Below, piece by piece: positions 1 to 9,655 of a stretch of DNA of 64,000 nt. The stretch is from JAJPHF01 sp035293805 (GTDB taxonomy: Bacteria; Chloroflexota; UBA6077; JAJPHF01), in NCBI GenBank assembly GCA_035293805.1, contig DATGMD010000001.1, forward strand, positions 124,001-188,000, in the 5' to 3' direction. The notes beneath the pieces were generated by a model. The model was not told the DNA's origin, made no database searches, and saw nothing but the letters and a program-made list of their open reading frames with translations. Position numbers and translations under genes: made by a program. Numbering within the stretch: position 1 is the first letter of the stretch; each line of letters starts with the position of its first letter.

Positions 1-120
1 CACGTACTGGATGACCGGGCGGTCGACGACCGGCAGCATCTCTTTCGGCACGACCTTGGATGCGGGCAGGAAACGGGTGCCCAACCCCGCGGCGGGGATC
101 ACAGCTTTTCGCAATCGCAC
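1..120 (-). CDS. galU: UTP-glucose-1-phosphate uridylyltransferase, N-terminal part (cut by window edge)
   Basis: Only the first 40 codons are in the window. They read RKAVIPAAGLGTR, then FLPASK and KEMLPVVDRPVIQYV, which is the nucleotide-binding N-terminus of GalU/RfbA-type nucleotidyltransferases. The PKEMLP block and the spacing favour GalU, which makes UDP-glucose from UTP and glucose-1-phosphate for envelope glycans. The start is a GTG at 118-120, preceded five bases upstream by a clean GGAGG. An in-frame TAA lies just upstream at 136-138. It is downstream of the AI-2E permease on the same strand, 104 bases away. A glucose-1-phosphate thymidylyltransferase is a less likely alternative. 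Confidence 0.88.
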   Translation of the reverse strand, partial: MRLRKAVIPAAGLGTRFLPASKVVPKEMLPVVDRPVIQYV

Positions 121-224
121 GATGTCCTCCAGGTATTACCCACGGCAGGTGCGCTTGACAGGTACGCGCAAAGGACGGCGCGGGCATCGGCCGCGGCGGC
201 CTACGGGTCGCAACTCGCGTGCCG

Positions 225-1379
225 CTAGCCGGGCGCACGCAGGATTGGCTCCTCGAACGGCAGGCTGTCCTCGGGCACCGCCGCCTGGCTCTGGACGACG
301 GCCGCGGCGCGTAGGCGGCGCTCCTCGAGCGTCAGGCGGTAGAACGCTACCATGGCGACGACCACCCCGGCGATGGGTACGCCGAACAGCGCGCCCCAGA
401 GGCCGGCCACTTTGGCGCCCACCAGCACGGCGACGAAGACGAGCAGGGGATGCATGCCGACAGTCTGGCTCATGACGCGCGGGCTGACCACGTTGAGCAC
501 CGCGAACTGAGCGGCGACCAGCACGACGACGATCCACCAGACGCGGTCAGGATGGAGCAGCAGCGCGATGATCGCGGGCGGCAACACGGCCAGGACCGGG
601 CCCAGGAAGGGGATCAGCATCACCAGGGCGGCGAAGACGCTGGCGACCAGGGTGAAGTCCAGGCCGGCCAGGGACATCACCACGGCGGTCAACAGCCCGT
701 ACAAGCCGCCGAGGATGAGCTGTCCCCGCAGAAAGCCGCCGAACGCGCGCCTGACGCTCTCCATGAAGTAGATTAGGTCGTCACGCTGGTTTGGCGGCAC
801 CGCCTGGACAGCCGCGTGGCTGATGCGGCGTGTGTCCAGCATAAGGTAGACCGACAGGATGAGGACGATGACCACGTCCATGGCGGTGGCCGCGGCGCCC
901 CGCGCGAACGCGACCACATTCGCGAGCAGTGGCGGGCCCAAGCCCTCCAGCCGGCGCAGCAGCTCCTGGTAGTTGCCCCAGACCTCTGGGTAGGGGTCGA
1001 AGCCCCGACTCGCAAGGTCCTGGTGCAGCAGCAGCGCGTAGGCCGTGGCGTTATCGACGTAAAGCGGCCACTGTTGCCCAATGGCGATGAGCTGGGCGAC
1101 GAGGGCGGGAACCAGCCAAAAGGCGACGCCGACGAGCGCAGCCAGCAGGCCGAGGTAGACGACGGCGACGGCCGCGGGACGCGGCAGGCCCCGCCGCTCC
1201 TGCGCGAAAGCGACGGCCGGGTCGAGCATAAACGCGACCAGCCAGCCGAAAAAGAAGAGGATCAGGATGTCGGCGAACTGGACGATTAGCGACCATACCA
1301 TGCCCGCCAAATAGAGGCTGGCAATCAGGACGAGGAGTATGGAGAGGGCGCGGAGCCAGGGATCGCGAATGCGGTCCAA
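225..1379 (-). CDS. AI-2E family transporter (PerM-like membrane permease)
   Basis: A 384-residue polytopic membrane protein. It has hydrophobic segments near residues 10-50 and 70-95, a central soluble loop, and further segments from about 150 to the C-terminus. The middle glycine-rich membrane block (FLRGQLILGGLYGLL, then LIPFLGPVLAVLPPAI) and the late GALFGVPIAGVVVA are typical of the AI-2E/YdiK/PerM superfamily. Members are implicated in export of small molecules or in Na+/H+ exchange; the substrate cannot be read from sequence. The start is a TTG at 1377-1379 with only a weak GGGG upstream, so the exact N-terminus is uncertain. Confidence 0.85.
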   Translation of the reverse strand: MDRIRDPWLRALSILLVLIASLYLAGMVWSLIVQFADILILFFFGWLVAFMLDPAVAFAQERRGLPRPAAVAVVYLGLLAALVGVAFWLVPALVAQLIAIGQQWPLYVDNATAYALLLHQDLASRGFDPYPEVWGNYQELLRRLEGLGPPLLANVVAFARGAAATAMDVVIVLILSVYLMLDTRRISHAAVQAVPPNQRDDLIYFMESVRRAFGGFLRGQLILGGLYGLLTAVVMSLAGLDFTLVASVFAALVMLIPFLGPVLAVLPPAIIALLLHPDRVWWIVVVLVAAQFAVLNVVSPRVMSQTVGMHPLLVFVAVLVGAKVAGLWGALFGVPIAGVVVAMVAFYRLTLEERRLRAAAVVQSQAAVPEDSLPFEEPILRAPG

Positions 1380-1559
1380 CGACAGCTACCCCGGCACTGA
1401 GGCTCTCCGCCGGCAAGGGCGGGCTGCCAGCGGCCGGGCGCGGCGGGGGCGGCACGCCGCGGTCGCCGGGTTCGAATGTCCAAGCGTGGCGACGGTATTG
1501 TACGGGGCCTGCCTGGCGCCGGCAAGCGAGCGTCGCCTGGTCGGAACGGGGTGGACGTG

Positions 1560-2216
1560 ATGAGCGAGGCACGAGCCCGTCGATTGACCATCCTGCGGGC
1601 GGCCGGCCTGTACCTGGTGACGGACGACCGCCAAACGCCCGAGGCCCGGCGGCGAGTCGTCGCCGAGGCGCTGGCAGCCGGGGTACGAGTGGTGCAGCTG
1701 CGCGACAAGACGGCGATGGGGGGCGCGCTGCTGGCCGAAGCGGAAGACTTGGCCGCGCTCTGTCACGCGCATGGGGCTGTGCTGATCGTCAACGACCGGG
1801 CGGACGTGGCGGTGGCGGCCGGCGCTGACGGCGTCCACGTCGGCCAGGGGGACCTGCCGCTGGCCGCCGCGCGCCGCGTGGTGGGTGACGACCTGCTCGT
1901 CGGGGTGTCGGCGTCCTTCGTGGAGGAGGCAGTGGCCGCCGAGCGGGACGGCGCCGACTACGTGGGCTTCGGCGCGATGTTCGCGACGCCGACGAAGGAG
2001 GATGCGGAGTACGCGGGGCCGGCGCTGCTGGCCGAGGCGCGGGAGCGCACGCGGCTGCCCCTGGTGGCGATTGGCGGCATCACGGCCGAGAACGCGCCCG
2101 CGGTACTGGCAGCGCGACCGGACCTGCTGGCGGTCGTGAGCGCGGTATCCGGCGCGTCGGAGCCTGGAGCGGCCGCCCGCGAGCTACTGGCGCTGATCCG
2201 CGCGGCGCAGGTTTGA
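1560..2216 (+). CDS. thiE: thiamine-phosphate synthase
   Basis: TIM-barrel enzyme that joins HMP-pyrophosphate and HET-phosphate to give thiamine phosphate. The protein carries LYLVTDDR at the first strand, VVQLRDK, the catalytic-region LIVNDRADVAVAAGADGVHVGQGDLP, and the phosphate loop LVAIGGITAEN, all in ThiE order. Length from the chosen ATG is 218 residues, the family norm. The frame stays open upstream to 1476, but those residues are not ThiE-like. A GTG at 1551 is an alternative start. No other thi genes or THI-box are visible next to it. Confidence 0.92.
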   Translation: MSEARARRLTILRAAGLYLVTDDRQTPEARRRVVAEALAAGVRVVQLRDKTAMGGALLAEAEDLAALCHAHGAVLIVNDRADVAVAAGADGVHVGQGDLPLAAARRVVGDDLLVGVSASFVEEAVAAERDGADYVGFGAMFATPTKEDAEYAGPALLAEARERTRLPLVAIGGITAENAPAVLAARPDLLAVVSAVSGASEPGAAARELLALIRAAQV

Positions 2217-2647
2217 CCGCGGGCGGGGGGTTTGATAGACTTGTACCGGCTGGCGGGCGGCGATGCCCGCCGCCTGGCGCTTCACTGAGGTCCCACCTCG
2301 ACCCGTCCCCGACGCGATATCCCCGGGGGCGTGCTGACGACAGATTGGACGGTCCTCTTCGCTGGCTCACCGGTGTACCGCGATGGCGTGGTGCGATGGC
2401 GTGGTGCGGGCCGCCGCGTGTGGTGGCACGGATCGTGTACACCGGCCCGGGATGTGCAGCGAGCGGCATAAGAATGCGGGACGCCCGGGGTGGCGCTAGC
2501 GGTGGGTCGAGGGTGTCCGCACGGGGCATTCCCTCCCGGACGGTGGCGCAACGGGCCGTGGTCGTCGGCAGATACGGCTTGTGGAAGCGAACGGTGGGCG
2601 TTGCGTGCGGCGCGGTGCGCGATGGGGCGTAGGGAGGAGGTCGTGTA
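2217..2647. other. 431-bp intergenic region upstream of the pyrophosphatase
   Basis: No convincing gene. Features seen are a hairpin GGCGGGC/GCCCGCC with a 6-base loop (2252-2271) shortly after thiE, which could end thiE transcription although no U-tract follows, and a tandem 13-bp direct repeat (GCGATGGCGTGGT at 2380-2392 and 2393-2405). A strong Shine-Dalgarno GGGAGGAGG sits just before hppA. A promoter for hppA must lie here, but I cannot place it. Confidence 0.5.
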
Positions 2648-4786
<2,139 letters not shown>

Positions 4787-4790
4787 CGGC

Positions 4791-4799
4791 TGCTATAAT
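4791..4799 (+). promoter_or_regulatory. extended -10 promoter for the rplS operon
   Basis: TGCTATAAT gives a perfect -10 hexamer (4794-4799) with an upstream TGN extension, about 100 bp before rplS and directly after the hppA stop. No good -35 is seen at 16-18 bp spacing. A similar TGCTATNAT appears before two glycosyltransferase genes in this window. Confidence 0.7.
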
Positions 4800-4836
4800 T
4801 GCCGCTTGGACTGGCGGCAACTGAGACGAAAGTGAA

Positions 4837-4881
4837 CGCCGCCCGGCAGCCTGGCGCTGCGCGCCACGCCGCCGGGCGGCG
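4837..4881 (+). promoter_or_regulatory. nested hairpin in the rplS 5' leader
   Basis: An 11-bp perfect outer stem (CGCCGCCCGGC at 4837-4847 with GCCGGGCGGCG at 4871-4881) encloses a second perfect 6-bp stem (TGGCGC/GCGCCA, 4852-4866) with a 3-base loop. It lies between the TATAAT box and the rplS start, so it is transcribed. No U-tract follows, so it is not a simple terminator. It could be an autoregulatory ribosomal protein leader or an attenuator. Confidence 0.55.
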
Positions 4882-4899
4882 TCGAGGATCGAGGATCCA

Positions 4900-5292
4900 A
4901 TGCTGGACCTAGCAACGCTGGTACAGGGCCGATTGCCGGACACATACCCGACCGTCGAGATTGGCGATACCGTGCGCGTACACGTACGGGTGGTGGAAGC
5001 CGGGCGCGAGCGCACCCAGGTGTTTGAGGGTGTGGTAATCGCCGAGCACAATCCCAAGCGGGTTGACGGTACGTTCACGGTGCGCCGCGTGACGCACGGC
5101 ATCGGCGTCGAGCGCACCTTCCCGTTCGCCTCGCCCCGCGTCGACAAGGTCGAGGTGGTGCGCCACGGCCAAGTCCGCCGGGCGAAGCTCTACTACCTGC
5201 GGAAGCTGTCGGGCAAGGCCGCGCGGCTGCGGGAGCGGCGCGAGGGCGCGTCCGGCGGTCGCCGGCCGGGGAGCAAGCGCGCGGGGGCGTAA
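4900..5292 (+). CDS. rplS: 50S ribosomal protein L19
   Basis: Ribosomal large subunit protein at the 30S-50S interface. Diagnostic blocks are PTVEIGDTVRVHVRV, RTQVFEGVVIA, TFTVRRVTHGIGVERTFP and the C-terminal KLYYLRKLSGKAARLRER. At 130 residues it is slightly longer than the usual ~115 because of a basic, glycine-rich tail. Its stop codon overlaps the rnhB start by one base (TAATG), indicating translational coupling. It is preceded by an extended -10 promoter and a strong leader hairpin. The usual neighbours rimM and trmD are absent here. Confidence 0.97.
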   Translation: MLDLATLVQGRLPDTYPTVEIGDTVRVHVRVVEAGRERTQVFEGVVIAEHNPKRVDGTFTVRRVTHGIGVERTFPFASPRVDKVEVVRHGQVRRAKLYYLRKLSGKAARLRERREGASGGRRPGSKRAGA

Positions 5293-5969
5293 TGGCGGCC
5301 CCAGCTGCGCCGCGCCCCGCTGCTCATGCGGCCGTGGATCGCCGCGCATACCCCTCGCTTGAGTACGAGACGTGGCTTTGGGCGCGGGGGTACGCGCGCG
5401 TGGCGGGTATCGACGAGGCGGGCCGCGGAGCGCTCGCCGGTCCGCTCGTCGCCGCCGCTGTAATTCTGCCGCCCGAGCCCGCCTGCGCGACCGCGCTGGC
5501 CGGGGTGCGGGACTCCAAGCTGCTGACACCGCGGCAGCGCGCGGCGCTGAACGCGCGCGTGCAGGAGCTTGCGCTGGCCGTTGGCATCGCTATCGTTCCG
5601 GCCAGCTTGGTGGACGGCGCTGGGCTGTCGGCGGCGGGTCAGTTGGCCTTCCGCCGTGCTGTCGAGGCGCTGGCGCACCCGGCGGAATTCCTCTTGCTGG
5701 ACGCCTTCCGTCTGAACGAGGCGCCCGCGCCGCAGCTGGCCTTGATCCATGGCGACGCCCGCTGCCTCTCGATCGCGGCCGCCTCGGTCGTCGCCAAGGT
5801 CGCGCGGGACGCGCTCATGGACGAGCTGGACGCGGCGTTTCCCGAATATGCCTTCCACCGTCACAAGGGCTATGCCACGGCGGTGCACCAGGTCGCGCTC
5901 GAGAGCCACGGGCCGTGCGCGCAGCACCGCCGCTCCTACGCACCGGTGAGGGCTCGGTGCGGCCGCTGA
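5292..5969 (+). CDS. rnhB: ribonuclease HII
   Basis: Cleaves the RNA strand of RNA-DNA hybrids and single misincorporated ribonucleotides. The active-site blocks are AGIDEAGRGALAGPLVAAAV (Asp-Glu pair), RDSKLL, the third acidic site around LLLDAFR, HGDARCLSIAAASVVAKV, and the C-terminal HKGYATAVHQ. Length is 225 residues, typical of the family. It starts inside the rplS stop codon and overlaps yraN by 13 bases, so it is co-transcribed with both; rplS-rnhB-yraN is a common bacterial order. Confidence 0.96.
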   Translation: MAAPAAPRPAAHAAVDRRAYPSLEYETWLWARGYARVAGIDEAGRGALAGPLVAAAVILPPEPACATALAGVRDSKLLTPRQRAALNARVQELALAVGIAIVPASLVDGAGLSAAGQLAFRRAVEALAHPAEFLLLDAFRLNEAPAPQLALIHGDARCLSIAAASVVAKVARDALMDELDAAFPEYAFHRHKGYATAVHQVALESHGPCAQHRRSYAPVRARCGR

Positions 5970-6337
5970 CCGGCGACGCCCGGACCGTAGGGGCGGCCGG
6001 CGAGGCGCTCGCCGCTGGCTGGCTCGAGCGCGCCGGCCTGCGGATCGTTGCCCGCAACTACCGCTGCCCGCGGGGCGAGGTGGACCTGATCGCGGACGAC
6101 CGCGGCGAGATCGTGTTTGTCGAGGTGCGCACGCGGCGCGCGGGCGCCCTGGTCGGGCCCGAGGAATCGGTCACTCGCCGCAAGCAGCAGCGCCTGCTCC
6201 GCGCCGCCGAGCACTACTTGCAGGCGACAGCCGCGGCGGAGCGTCCCTGGCGTGTCGACCTGGTGGCCATCGAGGTCGGGCCGGGCGGGCGGGTCGCGCG
6301 CGTCGAGCACTTGCGGAGCGTGACCGAATGGGATTGA
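5957..6337 (+). CDS. YraN-family endonuclease-like protein (UPF0102)
   Basis: 126 residues. The fold signature is GEALAAGWLERAGLRIVARNYRCPRGEVDLIADD, then IVFVEVRTR with the Glu-x-Lys/Arg-like active-site pattern, then AVTRRKQQRL-type spacing (here SVTRRKQQRLLRAAEHYL). UPF0102 proteins belong to the restriction-endonuclease-like superfamily and their role is unclear. The GTG start at 5957 has GAGGG five bases upstream. The longer open frame upstream (from 5372) is out-of-frame rnhB sequence and is excluded. It overlaps rnhB and the next gene. Confidence 0.88.
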   Translation: MRPLTGDARTVGAAGEALAAGWLERAGLRIVARNYRCPRGEVDLIADDRGEIVFVEVRTRRAGALVGPEESVTRRKQQRLLRAAEHYLQATAAAERPWRVDLVAIEVGPGGRVARVEHLRSVTEWD

Positions 6338-7434
6338 GGCCGCGGGAGGGCTGGGCGGCGCTGCTGCTGGTAGCCGCGTTTCTAACGAGCGGGTTCGGCC
6401 CGCCGCAGTTCATGCCCAGCGATGGCGGGCAGCTCGGGCTGCGACCGGCCGAGGTGCGCGCCCTGGAGGCGTACAAGAGCCCCATCGTGACGGCGCGGGC
6501 GGCTGCGATCCTTGACGCCGAGAGTGGGGCGCTGCTGTACGGCAAGCACGCCGAGGAGCACATCCAGCCGGCGAGCCTTACGAAGATGCTGACCGCGCTG
6601 GTGGCAATCGAGCACGGCCAGCTGGATCAGCGGATCACCGCCACCGAGCACGTGCGGGTCGAGCCGGTGGTGATCGGGGTGGACCCGGGCGAGTCGCTCT
6701 CGCTCCAGGACCTGCTCTACGGGCTACTCGTCTGGTCTGGCAACGACGCGGCCGTCGACATCGCGGAGGGGCTTGCCGGCACGATGCCGCAGTTCGCGGA
6801 CTGGATGAACGCGAAGGCGGCCACGCTGGGGCTCCGCAATAGCCACTTCATCACGCCACACGGCCTCGACGTGCCGGGCCACTACTCGAGCGCCGAGGAC
6901 CTGGCGCGGCTGCTGGCGGCCGTGATGCGCCAGCCGGTCCTCGCCCGCATCGTCGGCACCCGCGAGTACACGATCCCTGGGCCGCCGCTATACAAGTTCC
7001 ACAACAGCAATCCGCTACTGGGCGCCTACGACGGCGTGGATGGCGGCAAGACCGGGCTCACCGACGGCTGTGGTCGCTGCCTCGCCGTCACGGCCGTCCG
7101 CGGGGGACACCGCGTGGTAGTCGTGGTCTTGGACAGTCAGAACATTGCTAGTGATGCCCGGGTGCTCCTGGACTTCGCGTTCAGCAACTACAGCTGGGTG
7201 CCGGCGCCGGACGGGATGCTTCCCACGATACGAAGCGGCGATAAGCGAGTGACGCCGCGGCTCGATACGGTTGCGGCGGTAGCGGTACTGCGCTGGGAGG
7301 CGCCCGAGATGCGGACGCGGGTGGTGACAGCCGCGGACGGGCAAGGGGGCCAGCCAGGACTCCGTCTCGTCGTGGAGTCGGGCCTGCGCCGGCTGGGAGC
7401 GTTCGCGCTGGCCGCCCGGGAGGCTGTCCCCTGA
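6328..7434 (+). CDS. D-alanyl-D-alanine carboxypeptidase (penicillin-binding protein, S11 family)
   Basis: Trims pentapeptide stems of peptidoglycan outside the cytoplasmic membrane. The three serine acyl-enzyme motifs are present: SLTK (Ser83, Lys86), SGN (137-139) and KTG (241-243). A hydrophobic N-terminal stretch at residues 10-24 is a signal peptide or anchor. At 368 residues it matches DacA/DacF-type enzymes, with a C-terminal beta domain. It overlaps the yraN stop by 10 bases and has GGAG upstream. Confidence 0.93.
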   Translation: MGLRPREGWAALLLVAAFLTSGFGPPQFMPSDGGQLGLRPAEVRALEAYKSPIVTARAAAILDAESGALLYGKHAEEHIQPASLTKMLTALVAIEHGQLDQRITATEHVRVEPVVIGVDPGESLSLQDLLYGLLVWSGNDAAVDIAEGLAGTMPQFADWMNAKAATLGLRNSHFITPHGLDVPGHYSSAEDLARLLAAVMRQPVLARIVGTREYTIPGPPLYKFHNSNPLLGAYDGVDGGKTGLTDGCGRCLAVTAVRGGHRVVVVVLDSQNIASDARVLLDFAFSNYSWVPAPDGMLPTIRSGDKRVTPRLDTVAAVAVLRWEAPEMRTRVVTAADGQGGQPGLRLVVESGLRRLGAFALAAREAVP

Positions 7435-7443
7435 GGCTCCAAG

Positions 7444-8217
7444 ATGGAAGAGCGGCTCCAGAAGGTCCTCGCGCATGCCGGGGTGGCCTCCCGACGTGCC
7501 GCGGAACGGCTCGTCCAGGAGGGCCGGGTTGCGGTGAACGGACAGGTGGTCCGCGTCCTGGGCGCACGTGTCGATCCAGCGCACGACACCGTGTCGGTCG
7601 ACGGGCAGCCGGTGCGGGCCGTGCCAGACCACGTCTATTTGGCCGTTCACAAGCCGCGTGGCTACGTTAGCACCGCACGGGACGAGCGCGGGCGGCGCAC
7701 GGTCCTCGACTTAGTGTCGGGGAGCCGGCGCGTCTATCCCGTCGGGCGGCTGGATGCCGACAGCGAGGGGCTGCTGCTGCTCACGGACGACGGCGAGCTA
7801 GCGTTACACTTGACCCATCCCCGCTACGGAGTACCAAAGGAATACCATGCACTTGTGGGCGGCGTACCCGACGACGCCGTCCTGGCGCACTTGCGGGGCG
7901 GCATCGATCTTGAGGAAGGGCGGACGGCTCCCGCTGTGGTAGAGCGCCTTTCGGATGATGGCCAGCGTGCCTGGTTGCGCCTCGTGTTGAAGCAAGGGTG
8001 GAAGCGCCAGGTGCGCCGTATGCTGGCGGCGGTGGGGTGCAGCGTGGAGCGGCTGGTGCGGGTGCGTGTGGGTAGTCTGGCGCTCGGCGAATGGCCCGCC
8101 GGGGCCGTGCGCGAGCTTACGCCGGCCGAAGTGCAGCGCTTGCGCCGCGAGAGCGGGCTGGCGGCGCGGGCGAGCGCCGCGGCGGTGCGGCATGGACCAT
8201 CCCGTAATCGCCATTGA
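7444..8217 (+). CDS. rRNA pseudouridine synthase, RluB/RsuA family
   Basis: 257 residues. An N-terminal S4 RNA-binding domain (RLQKVLAHAGVASRRAAERLV, about residues 4-60) is followed by the catalytic domain with VYPVGRLDADSEGLLLLTDDG. The Asp of GRLD is the catalytic residue, and KEYHALV and RQVRRMLAAVG are the other family blocks. It likely isomerises a uridine in 23S (RluB type) or 16S rRNA. The RluB subtype is usual beside cmk but I did not prove it. It begins 9 bases after the carboxypeptidase and overlaps cmk by 26 bases. Confidence 0.9.
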   Translation: MEERLQKVLAHAGVASRRAAERLVQEGRVAVNGQVVRVLGARVDPAHDTVSVDGQPVRAVPDHVYLAVHKPRGYVSTARDERGRRTVLDLVSGSRRVYPVGRLDADSEGLLLLTDDGELALHLTHPRYGVPKEYHALVGGVPDDAVLAHLRGGIDLEEGRTAPAVVERLSDDGQRAWLRLVLKQGWKRQVRRMLAAVGCSVERLVRVRVGSLALGEWPAGAVRELTPAEVQRLRRESGLAARASAAAVRHGPSRNRH

Positions 8218-8884
8218 CGGCCCAGCGGCGGTGGGCAAGAGCACGGTGGGCCGGCGGCTAGCCGAGCGCCTGGGCTGGACCTTCTTCGATACCGGCGTGC
8301 TATACCGAGCGTTGGCTTGGCTAGCTAACGACCGGGGCCTCTCCGCTCAGGATGAAGCCGGCCTCGCCGCCCTAGCGCGCGAGCTGGATGTTCGAGTAAG
8401 CCGCCCGTCGGTTGCCGACGGGCGTGATGCTGACATCGTTCTCGGGGACCGTGACATAACTTGGGAGATCCGCAAGCCTGGGGTCGACGCTTCGGTGTCG
8501 ATTGTCGCGGCCCTACCCGCTGTGCGGGTCGCGCTGGTGCCCGCGCAGCGGCGAGCCGCGGCCGAGGGACCGGCAGTCGTCGTCGGGCGGGATATCGGCA
8601 CCGTGATCTTTCCTGAAGCCCCGCTGAAGGTCTATCTTGACGCCACCCCGGAGGAGCGCGCGCGACGCCGGGCGGCAGAGCTGGCCGCCCGCGGCTCAAG
8701 AGAGCGGCACGAAGATGTCCTCGCGCGGCTCCGGCGGCGCGACAGCCTGGATAGTGGACGGTTGCACGCGCCGCTGAGCGTTGCGCGCGATGCTTGGCGG
8801 ATCGTGACGGACCAACGCACCGTGGACGAGGTGGTGGAGGAAGTGCTGAGACTCTGGCAGGCGCGCGCCGCGGAGCCGCGATAG
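8192..8884 (+). CDS. cmk: cytidylate kinase
   Basis: Phosphorylates CMP and dCMP with ATP. The P-loop GPAAVGKST (residues 10-18), the FFDTGVLYRALAW substrate block, and VVVGRDIGTVIFPEA are classic Cmk signatures. The start ATG at 8192 lies inside the end of the upstream pseudouridine synthase gene; the open frame further upstream belongs to that gene read out of frame. Length is 230 residues. The rluB-cmk-plsC order is common in Firmicutes and Chloroflexota, and the next start codon directly abuts the stop. Confidence 0.95.
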   Translation: MDHPVIAIDGPAAVGKSTVGRRLAERLGWTFFDTGVLYRALAWLANDRGLSAQDEAGLAALARELDVRVSRPSVADGRDADIVLGDRDITWEIRKPGVDASVSIVAALPAVRVALVPAQRRAAAEGPAVVVGRDIGTVIFPEAPLKVYLDATPEERARRRAAELAARGSRERHEDVLARLRRRDSLDSGRLHAPLSVARDAWRIVTDQRTVDEVVEEVLRLWQARAAEPR

Positions 8885-9655
8885 ATGCCGGCGGGGCCTC
8901 GCGCGGGGGACGTGCGGGCGGGCGGCGCGACCTGGATCGGCCAGATCTTGTACCGAGTCGGGCGGGCCCTCGTGGCGCTGCTGCTGACCGTGGTGACTGG
9001 GACGCGCATCGAGGGGGCGGCGAGGGTGCCGCGTCGCGGACCGCTGCTCGTCGTCGCGAACCACACGAGCAACGTCGATCCCCTATTGCTCGCGCGAGCC
9101 ATGCCGCGCCCGCTGGCGTTTCTGGCTAAGGAGGAGCTGTTCCATCCTATGCCTTGGGGCTGGGCGCTGCGCGCGGCTGGTATCATTCCAGTGCGCCGCG
9201 GCCACGCCGATCGGCAGGCGCTCGACGCGGCGCTTGAGGTGCTCCGAGCGGGCGGCGCGTTGGTGGTTTTCCCGGAGGGGACGCGCAGCGTAGAAGGCGG
9301 GCTGCAAGCGGCGCAGCCAGGTGCGGGACTCCTGGCGAGCCGGTCAGGCGCGCTGGTCCTGCCCGTGGCGTTGCTTGGGACCGAGCGCCTGCATTCGCCC
9401 CGCGGGTGGCTCGGCCGCCCGCGGTTGCTTGCGCGTTGTGGTACGGCGTGGCTGCCGGCGCGCCCCGAGGGAGGCGGCAGCCGAGCGTACCGCGCGATCG
9501 CGGACGAGATGATGCAGCATATCGCCGCGCTGATGCCTGAGGGGCAGCGTGGCCGGTATGGCGCCGGCCGGGTCCCCACGGCCGACCCCGGCGCCGGTCA
9601 CGTGGGGCTCGGCGCCAGGCACTCGGTGACGGAGGGGGAGACTAATTGGAGATAG
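8885..9655 (+). CDS. plsC: 1-acyl-sn-glycerol-3-phosphate acyltransferase (PlsC-like)
   Basis: Adds the second acyl chain in phosphatidic acid synthesis at the inner membrane face. It has the catalytic NHTSNVD (HX4D) block, FLAKEELF, the glycerophosphate-binding FPEGTRS and VLPVALLG. One hydrophobic helix lies near residues 20-38. The C-terminal 35 residues are low complexity and are not part of the domain. It abuts cmk with zero spacing and overlaps the next gene by 10 bases. The exact acyl acceptor is inferred from family. Confidence 0.9.
   Translation: MPAGPRAGDVRAGGATWIGQILYRVGRALVALLLTVVTGTRIEGAARVPRRGPLLVVANHTSNVDPLLLARAMPRPLAFLAKEELFHPMPWGWALRAAGIIPVRRGHADRQALDAALEVLRAGGALVVFPEGTRSVEGGLQAAQPGAGLLASRSGALVLPVALLGTERLHSPRGWLGRPRLLARCGTAWLPARPEGGGSRAYRAIADEMMQHIAALMPEGQRGRYGAGRVPTADPGAGHVGLGARHSVTEGETNWR

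Noticed and set aside
2380..2405. Tandem 13-bp repeat upstream of hppA
   Set aside because: Only two units, no symmetry and no link to a known riboswitch or operator; noted in the intergenic entry but not a finding.
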